Of a stretch of DNA of 64,000 bases, positions 35,892 to 48,457 are shown piece by piece. Position numbers and translations under genes: made by a program. The first letter of the stretch is position 1. Each line of letters begins with the position of its first letter. Below the pieces are notes generated by a model that had not been told where the DNA came from, did no database searches, and saw nothing but the letters and a program-made list of their open reading frames with translations. Source of the stretch: Ceratodon purpureus (taxonomy: Eukaryota > Streptophyta > Bryopsida > Pseudoditrichales > Ditrichaceae); assembly GCA_014871385.1 (NCBI GenBank), contig CM026426.1:105125281-105189280 (forward strand). The letters run 5' to 3'.

Positions 35892-36014
35892 TTTAGGTGT
35901 GATCGACCTAAATGACTTAATCATCATCTCTCTTTATACATGTTTTTAATGAATCAATGAACATTACTAAGTTTTCTCTTGTATGTTCGTGCATTTAGGT
36001 CCACTTGACCTAAA
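35892..36014. repeat. Palindromes after the last gene (two copies, GGTCGA type)
   Basis: 35892-35912 and 35994-36014, both degenerate in the centre. They are the last before the right end of the element at 36169. Confidence 0.88.
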
Positions 36015-36293
36015 TGACATGGACCTCATTGTTCCTTTAAGGTGTTTTTAATGATTCAATATTGATTTCCGCAAGATTGAAGTAAATGGGAGGGGACGAA
36101 TGTGGCCATTTCTCTACACGCTGATTTCCCAAATTCAAGAATATCTCCCAAAATAACGAATATGGTGTTAGTGCAAGCCTGGTGGCATAGTCAAACTAGA
36201 GTTTCGCCAAACAGGAAGGACGTCATCAACAAGGACGATGGGCTGAAGAGAGGTGGAGAGACACACGCGAAGCACTTTTTGACAGTCACTCAG

Positions 36294-36929
36294 GTATGTT
36301 CGAGTTACTTTGCATGAAAATTGTGTTGGACCGCGTGTACTACTGAAACCTAATGTATAATGTGGTTGTTCGTTGATGTACTTTGACTCCGTTTGTAAGC
36401 CAGCCTAATTGCAGTGAAGTACTAGTAGAGTCGCAAATATTCCCTTACAATATTTTTTGGATTTCAAAGTTCGAAAAGTATCACCCTTGATATAAACAAC
36501 TTCGGTACTTGTAATACTGCCTGTACTAGCTATCCTATAGGTGTAGTATGATAAGTACTTTCAGGGCATTGGATACATGTACTTCATATTTCTAATACGC
36601 TAAGGTTCGATGGACATGTACTTTTGAAATTAGATGTTGTACTTTATGTTGGTTGTGTTGTTCATCACACTACTTTAAGCTCAGTATGTACGTTTAATTA
36701 GTACTTGCTTCTGAAAGGGTACTTGTGGTGACTATATGAGTACTGTAGATGTATTCTGGAGTGATATGCCTTGCTTACTATTTGTACTCTATAACTGTAC
36801 TGTTTTACGATGCAGTAGTACTAATACAATGCGGTAGTACTAATACAATGCGGTAGTATTAATAATACTATGAGGTAGTACTAACTATACAATGCGGTAA
36901 TACTAATAATACTTGTATGTTGGTTGCAG
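36294..36929. repeat. Transposase intron rich in AGTACT words and a 19-bp tandem repeat
   Basis: The intron between exons ending 36293 and starting 36930 has many GTACT/AGTAC words. It ends with about five copies of a unit near AATGCGGTAGTACTAATAC (36815-36910). Similar words sit in the subterminal regions of the giant element and in introns near 45.8-46.4 kb. Confidence 0.75.
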
Positions 36930-39900
36930 ACAGCATTCTTTCTGCAAGTCAAGGAGGCTCATCCAGAGTGTAAAATTGGCCAGCGAAGGTTTGAGAACTT
37001 GAAGCCATGGTATGTGAAACCTTTGAGGGACCGTAATTTTTGCTGTTGTATTACCATGTAGAAATGTATCTCATGAGGGTAGGACTGAACACTCTCACGG
37101 AGGAGAAGAGCGGACTGCATGCATAGCAAGATTGTTCTTGTGACTGTGATGTTTGTTCTACTTTTGTGGAGGCTGCAACGGGTGAGGGTATAGGCTGTGA
37201 TGCTCATCACAGAGTATACAAGAGGATCACTCAATTGTGGGAAGCTTGTCTTTGCTCAAAGCCAAAGTTCGATAAATGGCACAAACTTGATTGTCTAATG
37301 GGTGACTGTCTAGAGTGTGGCGTAGATACTCTAGGTTTTTGCCCACAGGAGATGTCTTCACTAGAGGAACCGAAACTAAGGTGGAAGCATTTCTCGTATG
37401 TTACGATTGGCACTGACCGTGAGAGAGGGAAGGTGAAGAAAAGGCTGCAGGAGGTATATCAAGAGACTAATCCGTTGGAGTTTGTTATGTACCTGAAACC
37501 CAAGGTAAAGGCTTTTATCAAGCATAATTTTATTGCCAATTGGCAGGATTGGCAGTGCAAGGAGATGATGGAAGGTTTGCCCGAGGGAGTTCTAGTTTCC
37601 CACATCGATTTTGCAGAGAACTATGAGTTCCAGATTCAAAATGAAGTCCAGAGCATGTATTATATGCCTGAGTATGTGTCCCTATTGGTCCACATCACTT
37701 TGCAGAGAGTCCGTGATGTGAGTGGTGATTTGATTACCATAAAACATACACACTACTACATTTCAGACGATAAGAAACATGATAGCTTGTTTGTTCAGCA
37801 TTGTCTCATGCTTCACTGGAGGTGGTTGGTTGCTAACGTGGAAAAACCGAGGGAGCATTGGGTATTCTCTGATGGCTGCGCAGGTCAGTTTAAAGGAGCT
37901 ACTGCAATGTATTTTGTTGCTCGATATCCTACTCTTACTGGAGGCTGTTCCATGACCTGGAACTATTTCGCAACAGGACACGTGAAAGGTACTTGTTCAT
38001 CTGTACCTTTGTACTTATGTGAGTGGATTTTCTGTACTCTTTGTACTTTTGAAGTACACATTATGTACTCTATGTACATCTGCAACTAGAGCATACTGTG
38101 TATTATGTAGGGGATACGAACGATGTGCTATGTTGTGCAATATGGATTCACGAAACATTTCTGGATGCAAATGCAGGGGAATGGGATGGCGCAGGGGCAG
38201 TTGTAAAGCGTGCATTACGCATTGAACAAATTCGGAATCCTGACAGGCAGTTGCAGAACGCACTCCAATATGTTGAGTTCCTCCAGCAAGGTTTCTCTAC
38301 TAGGGTCCCTTCTTTGTATGTTGGGACCAGAAGTAGAGATATTCACCGTACCTTTTGGCACGTGGGTGAAAACGAGATCAGTAGGGATTCACCGATGGCG
38401 TTCCACACTATTTCTGGTTTGAGATCTCTTCATTCAATTATGGAGAACTCTACCACAAATAATACATGCTTACTAGTTAGACCACTATCATGCTTCTGTG
38501 TATCATGCATACAGAAGGATTGAGAGAATTGTGAGCAATCCTCCCATGTTCCTCCATGGCGTGCAGTACAGCTGCATCCTAAATCCCCAACAGAAGCGCT
38601 TGACTCCCTCGATGACGATGCTGTGGAACAGGTATTGCCATATCCGTGTATTTTTCTTGTAAAATTCTATTTTGCTTCATGTTAAAAGTCTGTAACGTTA
38701 ACTAGATGGCTGCAGTAATGTAGAATGATTTTCTACTGTCTGTCTACTTCCTATTTCTAGGTTCAGCAGGGTGAGAGGCTAGACGACGTCATTGACATTG
38801 GTGACAATTTTGTGGTTCCCGCGGAACAACCAAATGAAGAGGGTGTTGACTTCTATGTACTGCAATGCCAACAACAAAAGTATAAACTACGGGCTCCTCT
38901 TGCGTGTCCTTGGGGGGCCGAATTTGAAGCAGGGGATTTTGTCATTGCCGGCACTTATTACAAAAAGTCTAGCCGGGGTGATTACACTTACACATATCTT
39001 GAAAAGTCAGTCGTAGCACATGTTTCATCGCACCTTGTTATGGCTTGCAAGTTTCGAATGAAACTCGCCCCATACTGCCTTAAAGGTGGGGACCTTGTTT
39101 ACAAGATATCTTCTGAGGTGGTCGAAGTTGTGAGGCATGCTTTAGCTCAAGTATGGGAAAATAGTGACGACAAATAGTTCAAAGCCATAACATATCCCTT
39201 GAGAGACAGAAGACTGGACCCATCTTTATACTATACTATAAGTTATATCATTTTTAAGTGAGTGAATGTGTTATGCTTCATATGAATTTGTATCTACTGT
39301 GTCCGGAATATGCCTTGTTGTTGTCCAGGCCTCATGTCTTTTCCTGCTTGTCGGTTTGTCGCATCCCATTACAACCCCAGTGCCTAAGTATTTGAAAAGG
39401 TCTGACTGAACATAGTTTAAGCAAAACAACTAAACATAGCTAGAAAAGATTGATTCATATAAATGCACATTCCGCTCCAGGATTGACATCGACTCAGTAA
39501 TGGCAAAAGAACTGCTTCAAAGTTCCCGCACAGTTGTCCGGACCTAGTTACCAACAATTGTAGTACCTTAATAAAGAATTGTCGCGAGCTGTTGTTTTGT
39601 CGTGGGTATAATAACATTAATCCCCCTTTATTTTGGACCTAGTACAGACATGCCCCTTTTGCAAAGTTAGAGAACACCGTTCGCTTTCTCCAAGTGGACT
39701 AACGTCAAAAGATAAAAATAACAAAATAAGAGATGTCTAGGATCTCGGCTTGTTCTCTGCTTAGGATTCTTCCTCAGCAGCGCATACAGTGGATCAGTAA
39801 ATACATATAAGACCTCGTTGATAAAGACATGAACCTACATCCAGCGAAGCAAGGTTTTCTAAGAAATATGTGAGTGCTCACTTAAAATATCTTTAACATT

Positions 39901-39950
39901 CTAAGATAAGAAAAAAATAACTTTGGGAATGGAAAAAAATCAACTATTTA

Positions 39951-39993
<43 letters not shown>

Positions 39994-40769
39994 ACAAAAA
40001 ACATAAATTACCAACACTATTCATTTACAATCTCATATAAATTACGGACACTATTAAATAACAATCACATATAGTTCTTCAATGAATTTGGTACACATAC
40101 ATTTATATATGTGTGAACAGTAATAGGCTAATATCATATGTCAATTCAAGTGAACCCCGAATGTCCAATTATAAGGCTAAGAATAAGTATGAGAATATTT
40201 AGTGTATAACATCCCCCTTATGACCAAATATAACAAAGGTATGTCTAAATATTTGGACATAACCTTTTAAAATTAAAATAAGAGAGTGTGAGGGTGTTAA
40301 AATAACAATACAAAAACAGATAATGGCATACTCTTTATTTTCCCAATATTCTTTCTTTCCTCCACCTTTATTATTAATTTATTAGTTTATTTAATGTGTT
40401 TTCCGTCACTTTCTTCTTACTTTTCAATTTCTATTTTCTATTTCATTCACATTCTTCTATTTTTCCATCCCAACCTCCAACTATTCTATCTTCCACTATA
40501 TCGTCTTGATTTTTTATTCTTCCAATCTCCTTCCATACTATCCTCTTTCATATTTTACTTTCTCAATTCTATTTTTTTTTAATTTTTTAATTTATTTTTA
40601 ACATTCCATCTTCTTGATTTTTAATTCTTCCAATCTCTTTCCAAAATGTCTTCACAACTTTTTATTTTTCCATTATCCTCCCACTATTATTATTATTATT
40701 ATTATTATTATTTTATTCTTCAACTTGTTTCCCATTCTAATCCTTTTTTTTCCCCCTCTATTCTACTAT

Positions 40770-40910
<141 letters not shown>

Positions 40911-41356
40911 TTGTTTTCAACCATTATGTACGTTCTTGATTTTTTATTCTTCCATTATTTTTCCATTTTTATTAGTATTTTTATTTAATTCTTCAACTTT
41001 TTTCCCATTATGTCACCATATTTACTTTTGGCATGATTTTTAATTCTTTCAATCTCTTTCCCAAATGTCTTCTTGATTTTTTATTCCTCCATTCTTCTTC
41101 CATGATTAAAATTGATATTTTTTAATTCTTCAACTTGTTTTCTTTTCTATCACATTCCCCCCCCCCCCCCCCCCCCCCCCCCCCCATTCTTCACATTTGT
41201 TTTATTAGTATTATTTTATGTTCCATCCATTATGCAATTTTGATTTGTTATCCTTTCAATCTCTTCTGTTATTATTATTTATTATTTTTTTTAATTCTTC
41301 CACATGGTTCACATTCCGATCATCTCTTAACTTTTAGTTGTTCCATTACACTAATT

Positions 41357-41401
<45 letters not shown>

Positions 41402-41509
41402 CACTATTTTCTTCCATATTGTCTTTTATTCCTTTTCTTTTATTAATTTTTATTCATTTGTTGCTTCCAATTTTTTTCCATTCTATTTTTTTTTTTTTTT
41501 TTTGAAATT

Positions 41510-41550
<41 letters not shown>

Positions 41551-41737
41551 CAGTTTGATTTCTTCCCATTCTACTTGTTTATTTTTTTCTCTTATCTAAC
41601 ATTTATTTCCAAGTCTGTCTTTTATATTTTAATCTACATTTTCAACCTTTTCTTTTTTTGGGGGGAGGAGTCGAAAGGGCTAAAACCTACATGAATAGGG
41701 GATCTGTAACGGCTCACTAAGGCGGGAGAAGCTAAAG

Positions 41738-41816
41738 CGAGAAGGATTCTGAATGGAGGAAAGGATTCCGAATGGAGGGAAGGATTCTGAGTGGAGGGAA
41801 GGATTTTGAAGTCCGA
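41738..41816. repeat. 18-20 bp tandem repeat, four copies
   Basis: Units near AAGGATTCTGAATGGAGGG, the fourth diverging into AAGGATTTTGAAGTCCG. Confidence 0.85.
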
Positions 41817-42547
41817 GAAGGACTTAGCCAAGGGAGAACTAGTTCCCTCCCAACTGAGTCTGTTTAGAAACATATGGTCAATTGAGGGTCGTTCAGGGCA
41901 TGCCATTGCGTTTGAGTCTCTTTCTAGTCATGTAGCTTTGATGGCAACATTCTAGCCCAGTGGCATGAGTTACTTGCTTCCGGCATGTGTTTCAGTTCCT
42001 TCTTTCTTCGACCGTCTTTCTACGGCGTAGGTCATCATCAATTTGATAGTGCGTCACTTGCACGACTGATTAAGCTTTTTGACGCGTCTATTAGAGTTAT
42101 CCATGTCAAAAGAGAGCGGTGTCTCTTCTAGAACGAAAGCTCTGTCGCTGCGCAGGTAAGGTTGAAGACTTAACAAGTAGTCGCCAGTTGGTTCTGTTCA
42201 TTAAAGTAGTGTGAAGTTCCTCCATTCCGAGAGTTGTGTGGTTAGTTTATTCTAATGGTTTTGTTTGCAGTGTAGGTGTTAAGTGAATTAGAGGAGCACT
42301 GTGTTTGTTGTTTTTTTACTAAATTCTGTGCTACAGCCTACAGAGAGGTTTCTAGTCTAGAACTGGCATTCTGGACTAAGCTCTTTAAGGTAGGCAAGCA
42401 TTCTTAGTGTAAATTCAATGTAAGCACAATCTAAAACTGAAGCTGCACTGGTTTCAATTCATACTTTGAGGTTTTGAATTTACATAGAGTTCTCTTCTCT
42501 CTGCTCCATATGTTCTTTGTATGATCTTACAGAATAGTGAAACTATT

Positions 42548-45456
42548 TTACTTGCGCCTCTTCAGAGTGTGTTTAGATGAGGAAGGATGCATTTTCGGTT
42601 GTGTACTGCTTCTCAACGACCTAGCTCGTTTTCCCTTGTTTGTGTTAAGTTTCCTGCCCCGTGACGACCTCAAAGGCTTTTTCCGGCCCAACCGACCTCT
42701 CATCTCCCGACAGTTTTTACTCCCACACTGACATTTGAACCTGGGGATATCCTGGTTATCAGACTTGAAGTCTTCTCCGTAGTCCTGCCATGTCCATTAC
42801 CGCTGTGCTAGGGGAGAGGGGTCTATGAGGGGAGAGGTGCTCAAAGGAGCAGATTATTTTTGAATTTCCCACTTATTAACAAGTCAATGACGAATCACGA
42901 TGAACTTACCCGCGTCAACTCTTCTCGTGGGTTGATATCTCTTGAGGCAAAGAATGCTACATGGTACATACGGTCTTCTCCTGAGTCAACTTGTGCCGGC
43001 ATATCCACCATGTTGGCCCCTTCACACCTGAAACACCGCAAGTACTTAGTTTGAGTCTACGGTTTACTCTTTTTTACTATACTGATAGATCATGGACATT
43101 GAGTTGCAGTGGTCCATGCCTGTGATTAAGAAATCGTGCAACATTGCCATAATGAGTGGCATCGATACACAAGGAGTTCTTGTCGTTGGCCATTACTTCG
43201 GAGCGCCATCAAGCATTGAGCTGTAAAGTGTACGTTTGATGAAACCCGACCAGTCTGTGGACGAGGTGATTTCGCTCGATGAGTTCATTATTAGAAACAA
43301 TCTCCCAGCGAGCTCAAATAAGAACTTACCCGCCTGAATGTGCTCCACTGTCCGGACACCCCAGCCTCGAGCCGAAGTCCTGAACATCTGCCAAGCATAA
43401 AGTAAATGTAAAATACTCATCGGAATTATTAAAAAAAATAAAAAATTACGATGTACATGCACCGCCTATCTTACCTGGACTTTCACTGTCATGCCATATT
43501 ATATCACACGGTTGCCACATTTGGAATGACAAGCACACATAGAGTTGCATTCATTGATAAAAGTCCTTGGCCGGTGGCCCTGACAAACTCCATCTTCATC
43601 TGTGGTACTGTCTTCACACGGGAGATTCGCACAATAGCAACCTGACCCTTTGTTACAAAATTCCAAAGGTAAGTCGTCATCCAGTTGCTTTATGACGTCA
43701 GCCTGAAGGAGCCCTGTTTTGGTGTAGGCAAAAGTCCCGGATAATAAGGCGCACTTGCACCCAAAAGGATTATCCCTTATACAATTTTTCCCACAACCAG
43801 AACACCCTGGTCTGGGTCCGATTGCTTTTCCCACCGTAGTCCATAATTCACCATCACTAGGCTCTTCGACTAGCACCATATTTTCTTTTGTGTACCAAAA
43901 CCGAGGAGGGGAGATTGGGGATTGACCTGGAGCAACCACTGGCACAGAATGCCGCTCCTGGCCATACGAAAGATCCTTAAGTAACACATATTCCTGTTTT
44001 GTCAAGTAGATAAATTCACAATTTAAAAATGGGACACATGTCTGCAGTCTGAATTGCTTGATTGCAAGACAGAAGACATATAGAATGTATTGTGGCAAAA
44101 AAAAAACCACAAACCCGAAGAAGCTCCAGGTATGTACATTACATGGCACAAAACAAGGTGAAAGCATATTTTGCTCCCACTAAAATCCGGGCATCACAAT
44201 TCTATTGCATCGTACACAATTCTACTGCATCGATTAGTTAGAGGCTTCCAAAACAGACTTAACCGGCTTAAGTTTCTTTCCGCTTAGGCTGCCTCCGCGA
44301 CTTGCGAAGTTGGGGCCACTGCGCAGAGTTGGGCTTTCTTTTGACTTCCTTTTGCCACCTGACTTTGATGCCGGTTTTTCCACCTCCCTCTTCTTTGGTT
44401 TCCTGTTTTTGGCCCTTCGTTGGCCCTCACCTTCGTCTTTAGCTTGAGTCCCGTCGTCCTCTCCGCCAAGTGATCTCCTACTCGCCCGAGTTCTTTGGGC
44501 TGGCCCTGTATCCGCAACACTTAGTCTTCCAGCCATCCTCTAGCCTTCCAACTCCTCCTGCAGCCGCCTTCCCTCCTCCGATTTCCTCTTTTCCTTCACT
44601 TGTTTCCTGACTGCAAGAGCTTCCACCACTTCATCTCCCTCGGATCTCTTCACACCAGGAATGACTTCATTCTCTCCCCGATTATGGTGACCGTCTCGTG
44701 GAATTGACCGTTCCATGCAATCATCGAGATTGGTGGTTTCAGTCACTGCCGCCATGGTCTGCACCAACGAAGTCCACGGCCTACCCCATATCTCCAGACT
44801 GTCTTGATTCAGTACACCTTCCTGCTCGTCATCTAGCCCCTCAGATTCCACAACCCCCATTCCCTTCCCCTTTGTTTCGCCTTCACCCTCCACTATTATC
44901 TGCCGTTCCACATCAATCTCCATGTCAGAGGTTGGCTCGCCATTACCTTTGGTCTCAATGACCTCGGCCGTAGGGGTTTCTTCATGCAGCGTCGCCCCAG
45001 CCTGGTCCGCACCTGCAACACATTGATCTCTGTGGTTAGTTTTGTCCACCTGAGTAGACAAAAGGTTGGTGTTCTCTTTCCCCATATTTTTTGGTTCAGA
45101 TCCGTCTCCATCTTCCTCTTGATGGCTACGTCTATGCCCACTTTTTCCCTCCTCTGAGTCAGCATCACTATCTTCGTCTTCGCTGCCGCATACAGCAGTC
45201 CCACAGCTCGACTGCAAGTCGGGATCATGACCAGTCAAAATTAGCACTCCAACAAGTATTAATTCAGCAAGGTTCATGTGAGACCATTCACTATGGTCAA
45301 TAGCACCCCAAAATATACAAACATATACTGCCTATCACATTGTTATAGTCGGCAATTACAATGAGGGAATGGCATACCTTCACTTTCGGAGTCTTCCTCA
45401 TCCGATTCCTCTTCTAATTCGGTCTCCTTCACTATTGATCCCTTACGTGAATCCAT
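42548..45456 (-). CDS. SUV39-class SET-domain histone methyltransferase carried by the giant element
   Basis: The C-terminal four exons are clear: 44041-43475, 43387-43120, 43027-42910 and 42784-42548. In order they give a SUVH/SUVR-like lead (KDLSYGQERHSVPVV), a pre-SET cysteine cluster (GCSGCGKNC, CKCALLSG, YCANLPCED, INECNSMCACHSKCGNRVI), the SET start (MFRTSARGWGVRTVEHIQAG), CIDATHYGNVARFLNHRCEG, YHVAFFASRDINPREELTRD then YGEDF, and a post-SET FKCQCGSKNCR. Such enzymes methylate histone H3 lysine 9. The usual NHSC reads NHRC here, and the donor after it reads AG|GCATGG. One frame change (about 43195) and an in-frame TAA just after GNRVI show decay. Upstream, 45211-44234 encodes an acidic then a Lys/Arg-rich region with one in-frame TAG, probably the N-terminus of the same protein. 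The start at 45456 is a guess. No SRA domain is visible. Confidence 0.82.
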
Positions 45457-46390
45457 CTGAAGGCATTCAAATACCATTCATGGGGCTACCTGCAACCCAC
45501 CCTGACATTTGCATCCCCCAGATTTTCCCAATGACGTGCCCGGCTTCGAGGCTATTGGGTGCACCCTCTGTGGACTACTAAATCTCTCACCTCTGTCATC
45601 CTCCCGGATTTGCATGAGACTGCTAGTGATAGTGTCTCCAGCCGCTGAGTCCCTAAATCTTGTTGAGCAAACAACTTGACTTTGCTCTCCTAAACTAGCA
45701 ACGCCGTGAGAGAGACACTACATCGGCTTCAATGACGAGTCTGTCATCACAACAACAGAAATGAATTAGTCAGATGATCATGATTACATTAGGTATTTAG
45801 AAGTACGTCTAGTAATACATAACATACTATTGGTACATGTGGTCTAAAAGTACTATGCAAGTGGCTACAACAATCTGCTACTGATACATCCTAAACCCAA
45901 TACTGTACTTTTTTGTTGCCAAAGTACTTTCACTTCTATTAGAACTACATTAGAGAACTACATTTACAGAATGTACTACCCTTCACGTATTTTAAAGATT
46001 AAGGTAAGTACTGTATGTACATCATCCATACCGTATCAATGTACATTCAAATTCATCTGAGGTACTTGACATACACATTGTACAATGTAAAAGGACAAAC
46101 ATATACACCACAATACGCAGAAATTCCAAAGTACAAAACAAGTATTAAACACAGAGTAACGGAACACGGCTTGAGTTACTAAAAGTATAAACAGTGTCGG
46201 AGAATGTATTTTTCCTTGAGCCTCTCCGATACAAGTACTTTTGATTAGTGACTCTAGAATACAGTGGAAAAGGAGAAACACCACAAAGTACTTATGTCCT
46301 GAAACAAGGCCTAAATAAACGCAGAGAAGTAGTGTAAGCCAAGGTACATGAAAAGCCCAAGTACTTTTTGGAGATGATTCAAGTACTGAC
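45457..46390. repeat. Non-coding interval rich in AGTACT words
   Basis: Between the zinc-finger gene exon ending at 46391 and the SET gene. GTACTT, AAGTACT and GTACAT words are frequent (45780-46390), as in the transposase intron. It may be an intron joining the two minus-strand genes or an intergenic region. Confidence 0.6.
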
Positions 46391-48457
46391 CTGTGTTTGG
46401 ACATTGTAGACAAGCTCGTTCAGCTCGATTACCAAGTAAGCGGGCCACTTCCTCGTTGCATACGGTCATCTGAGCTGCAACATCCTCGACGACAATTGTC
46501 CCTGGACCTCCCCATCTGAAACTACGATGCCAATCTGGATCCACTAACTTATCACTACAGTTTGCGGCTGCACACTTGTAACCATTCTCGTAGGTCACTT
46601 TTGCACAGAATGGATGGTACATGTGCTTGCAGCTAGCAATAACGATATCACTCTTAGGAAATCCAAATCCACAAAGGGCACACGTGGTGATTTTTAAGAA
46701 CTTGCGCTCAGGAGACGTATCCTCTCCAAATGCGCTGTCCGGGTAGACTAGTGGTACTGGATTGAGGCTTGCCGAGTGCCTCCCATACTTAATACGATCG
46801 CATTCGGTCTTCACACCTTCACACAAACAAATCTTCTGTTCCAGCAGCCTTCTACACTCTACTACCCCTAAGTCCTTCTGTAGAGCCACACTCTGCTTTG
46901 TTGCAAGCGACTGCTTCTGCTCCTCGAGAAGCTCCACGAAAACACCCCGCTTCCCCTCTAAACCAGGATTTCCCCCTTCGCCCCTTGGTATTGAAGCCAG
47001 GTTAGCTTCATACGACTCTACCATCAAAAGCGCAAGACGCGTGTCCTGTGCAGCTGACTCCTTTGCCTTCAACGCCAAGTCCTTGTCGAGCTTCAACCCT
47101 CAAACTCCATCAGCAGGATCGTGTGCATCGTCTGGAAATATTCGAGCTTCGACATAGATGCTATCCCCCGGTCCTCTACCTTCACCGACTGGTTGACACA
47201 ATCTGCCTTTGTTCCCACCTTCCAAGTCGTCGGTACATTGCTCGGCGCAGGCACTGACCTACGCTGCTAACACAAAGAAGGTAAGTTTCACATGTTAGAA
47301 AACAGTCCAATTTCAAAGACTTAGCCAATGGAAACAATGCAAGTTACAAGCAACATAACAACTTATAGCAAAGGACAGGTTGTACAACATAGCAAAGAGA
47401 TACAATTTGACCCTGAAGTGGAAAAAGACTGATTAAGGCAGGATGATGCAACCCCAAGTCTAAACGAATTTTCTATGTGTCATTAAAAGAAACTATTGAA
47501 TCCTAAATTCTCAATACAGTTAGGAGCAAAACATTTTATGTAGAATACAAGCACCATTTATACCCAAATCGCATCCTAAATCCTTATCACAAACTGAACC
47601 TAAATCACAACCTGACCCTGAATCACAACCTGACCCTGAATCACAACCTGAATCTGAATCCTAATTACAACCTCAACCTGACCCTGCATCAATAAACCTG
47701 AACTTCCCAATCAAAAGAACCGCAAAAACACACCTTTGTGGGCGTTGAAGAATCTCCCCCGACCATGAGCTCCAACTTCACCGCTTAGTCGACCTTCAAA
47801 GCCCTCCATGTCCGTTTCGTCACCATCGCCCCGGTGTTGATGGCGTACTGAAGCTTTCCTAGATCCTGCTCAAATTTTCTTCTCTGGCTATGGTTTGTCT
47901 CCTGACCATACAACGCCCAGTTTACTAGATTCTTCTGGTATTCTAGAACTACGCCCACAGCAAACTGCTTGGTAATACACCGGGGTATCTCATCTGGACC
48001 GTGCTGATACACTATAGGATGCAAGTACCTGATGCGATTGACAATGTTCCTATTGTTGCAATCTGCCCAAGAGTATCCACCGCGACCTCTAACACCCTCC
48101 GGCCTCAACCCAAACTCCTGCATTGTCTTGTCCGAAATCTCCTTGTCCTTCCGGCATTGATGCGGGTTGATAGAATTAGACCCACACTCCAATTTGTATC
48201 TATCCTAAAAGTCCTCCCAGTTTAACAAATCTGGAGGAGACTTCAAGCTAGAAATGAGCTCCTGCAAATCCTCGACATCTAGGAAATGGTCGTCCTCCTG
48301 CTTCACACCTACCCCAACTACATCACTTCCCCCTGACTTGGTCTTCCCGACTTTCACTCCCACAGCAGATCCTACATTTCCTTTGGACCTACTCTTTCCC
48401 ACCCTTCGAACTAGTCCGAGCACCGTCTCCACTCACAGACTTCGACCTTGACGACAT
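46391..48457 (-). CDS. Zinc-finger protein with coiled coil, relative of the 11.9-14.9 kb gene
   Basis: Exon 1 48457-47734 (start MSSRSKSVSGDGARTSSKGG, donor GTGTGT), exon 2 47263-46391 (acceptor TTAGCAG, donor GTCAGT). Exon 1: basic Gly/Ser start, acidic stretch, then a folded region (FAVGVVLEYQKNLVNWALYG) matching FARGLVMQSRNHVVNWAEF in the other gene. Exon 2: coiled coil (LKLDKDLALKAKESAAQD and on) and a zinc module (CALCGFGFPKSDIVIASCKH, then MYHPFC, then CAAANCSDKL). In-frame stops near 48190 and 47780 and frame changes near 48400 and 47100 show decay. The function is unknown; the zinc module could be RING/PHD-like. It opens the right-hand, minus-strand transcription unit of the giant element. 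Confidence 0.62.
47590..47685. repeat. 18-bp tandem repeat in the intron
   Basis: AATCACAACCTGACCCTG repeated about four to five times, within the intron 47264-47733 of the minus-strand zinc-finger gene. Confidence 0.85.

Larger units (their letters stand above)
21990..36169. mobile_element. Inner 14.2-kb element with palindrome arrays
   Basis: The ends are perfect 27-bp inverted repeats beginning AACACCATATTCGTTATTTT. AGTG at 21986-21989 and again at 36170-36173 is a 4-bp target duplication. The reading frame of the interrupted transposase exon fits across the insertion when AGTG is counted once. Contents: a minus-strand gene (23033-23550), a large AT-rich centre with long inverted repeats (24.4-28.5 kb), a 23-bp minisatellite, a plus-strand spliced gene (30701 to 34.8 or 35.6 kb), and more than twenty 21-bp palindromes placed in its non-coding parts. 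No transposase of a known family was recognised in it, so it may depend on another element or use an unfamiliar enzyme. Confidence 0.85.
20578..39177 (+). pseudogene. DDE-like transposase gene of the giant element, split by an insertion
   Basis: Exons by GT-AG borders and frame: 20578-21099; 21323-21985 continuing at 36170-36293 beyond the inserted element; 36930-37988; 38177-38631; 38761-39177. The N-terminal part is Arg-rich with a coiled coil (EERVSKMEIVEAARLEKAER). The catalytic part has a Cys cluster (CSCDCDVC), then HIDFAENYEFQIQNEVQS with the first Asp, a strand with YYISDDKKHDSLFVQHC, then FSDGCAGQFKGA with a second Asp. The 37989-38176 intron joins FATGHVKG to EWDGAGAVVKR, a probable third acidic residue. 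The last exon is a compact beta-rich domain (KLRAPLACPWGAEFEAGDFV). The frame is open on both sides of the 14.2-kb insertion. In-frame stops (20788, 21924, 38521) and a frame change near 37035 show decay. I cannot assign a named superfamily. Confidence 0.75.

Noticed and set aside
22510-36014. CRISPR-like array
   Set aside because: The palindromes are irregularly spaced over 13 kb, lie in introns, and have no constant spacer length or cas genes.
42740-42830. tRNA-derived SINE on the minus strand (TAGCACAGCGG as A box, GGTTCAAAT as B box)
   Set aside because: The same bases are the acceptor and last exon of the SET gene (DYGEDFKSDNQ, FKCQCGSKNCR). The anticodon stem has only three pairs, so the tRNA likeness is chance.
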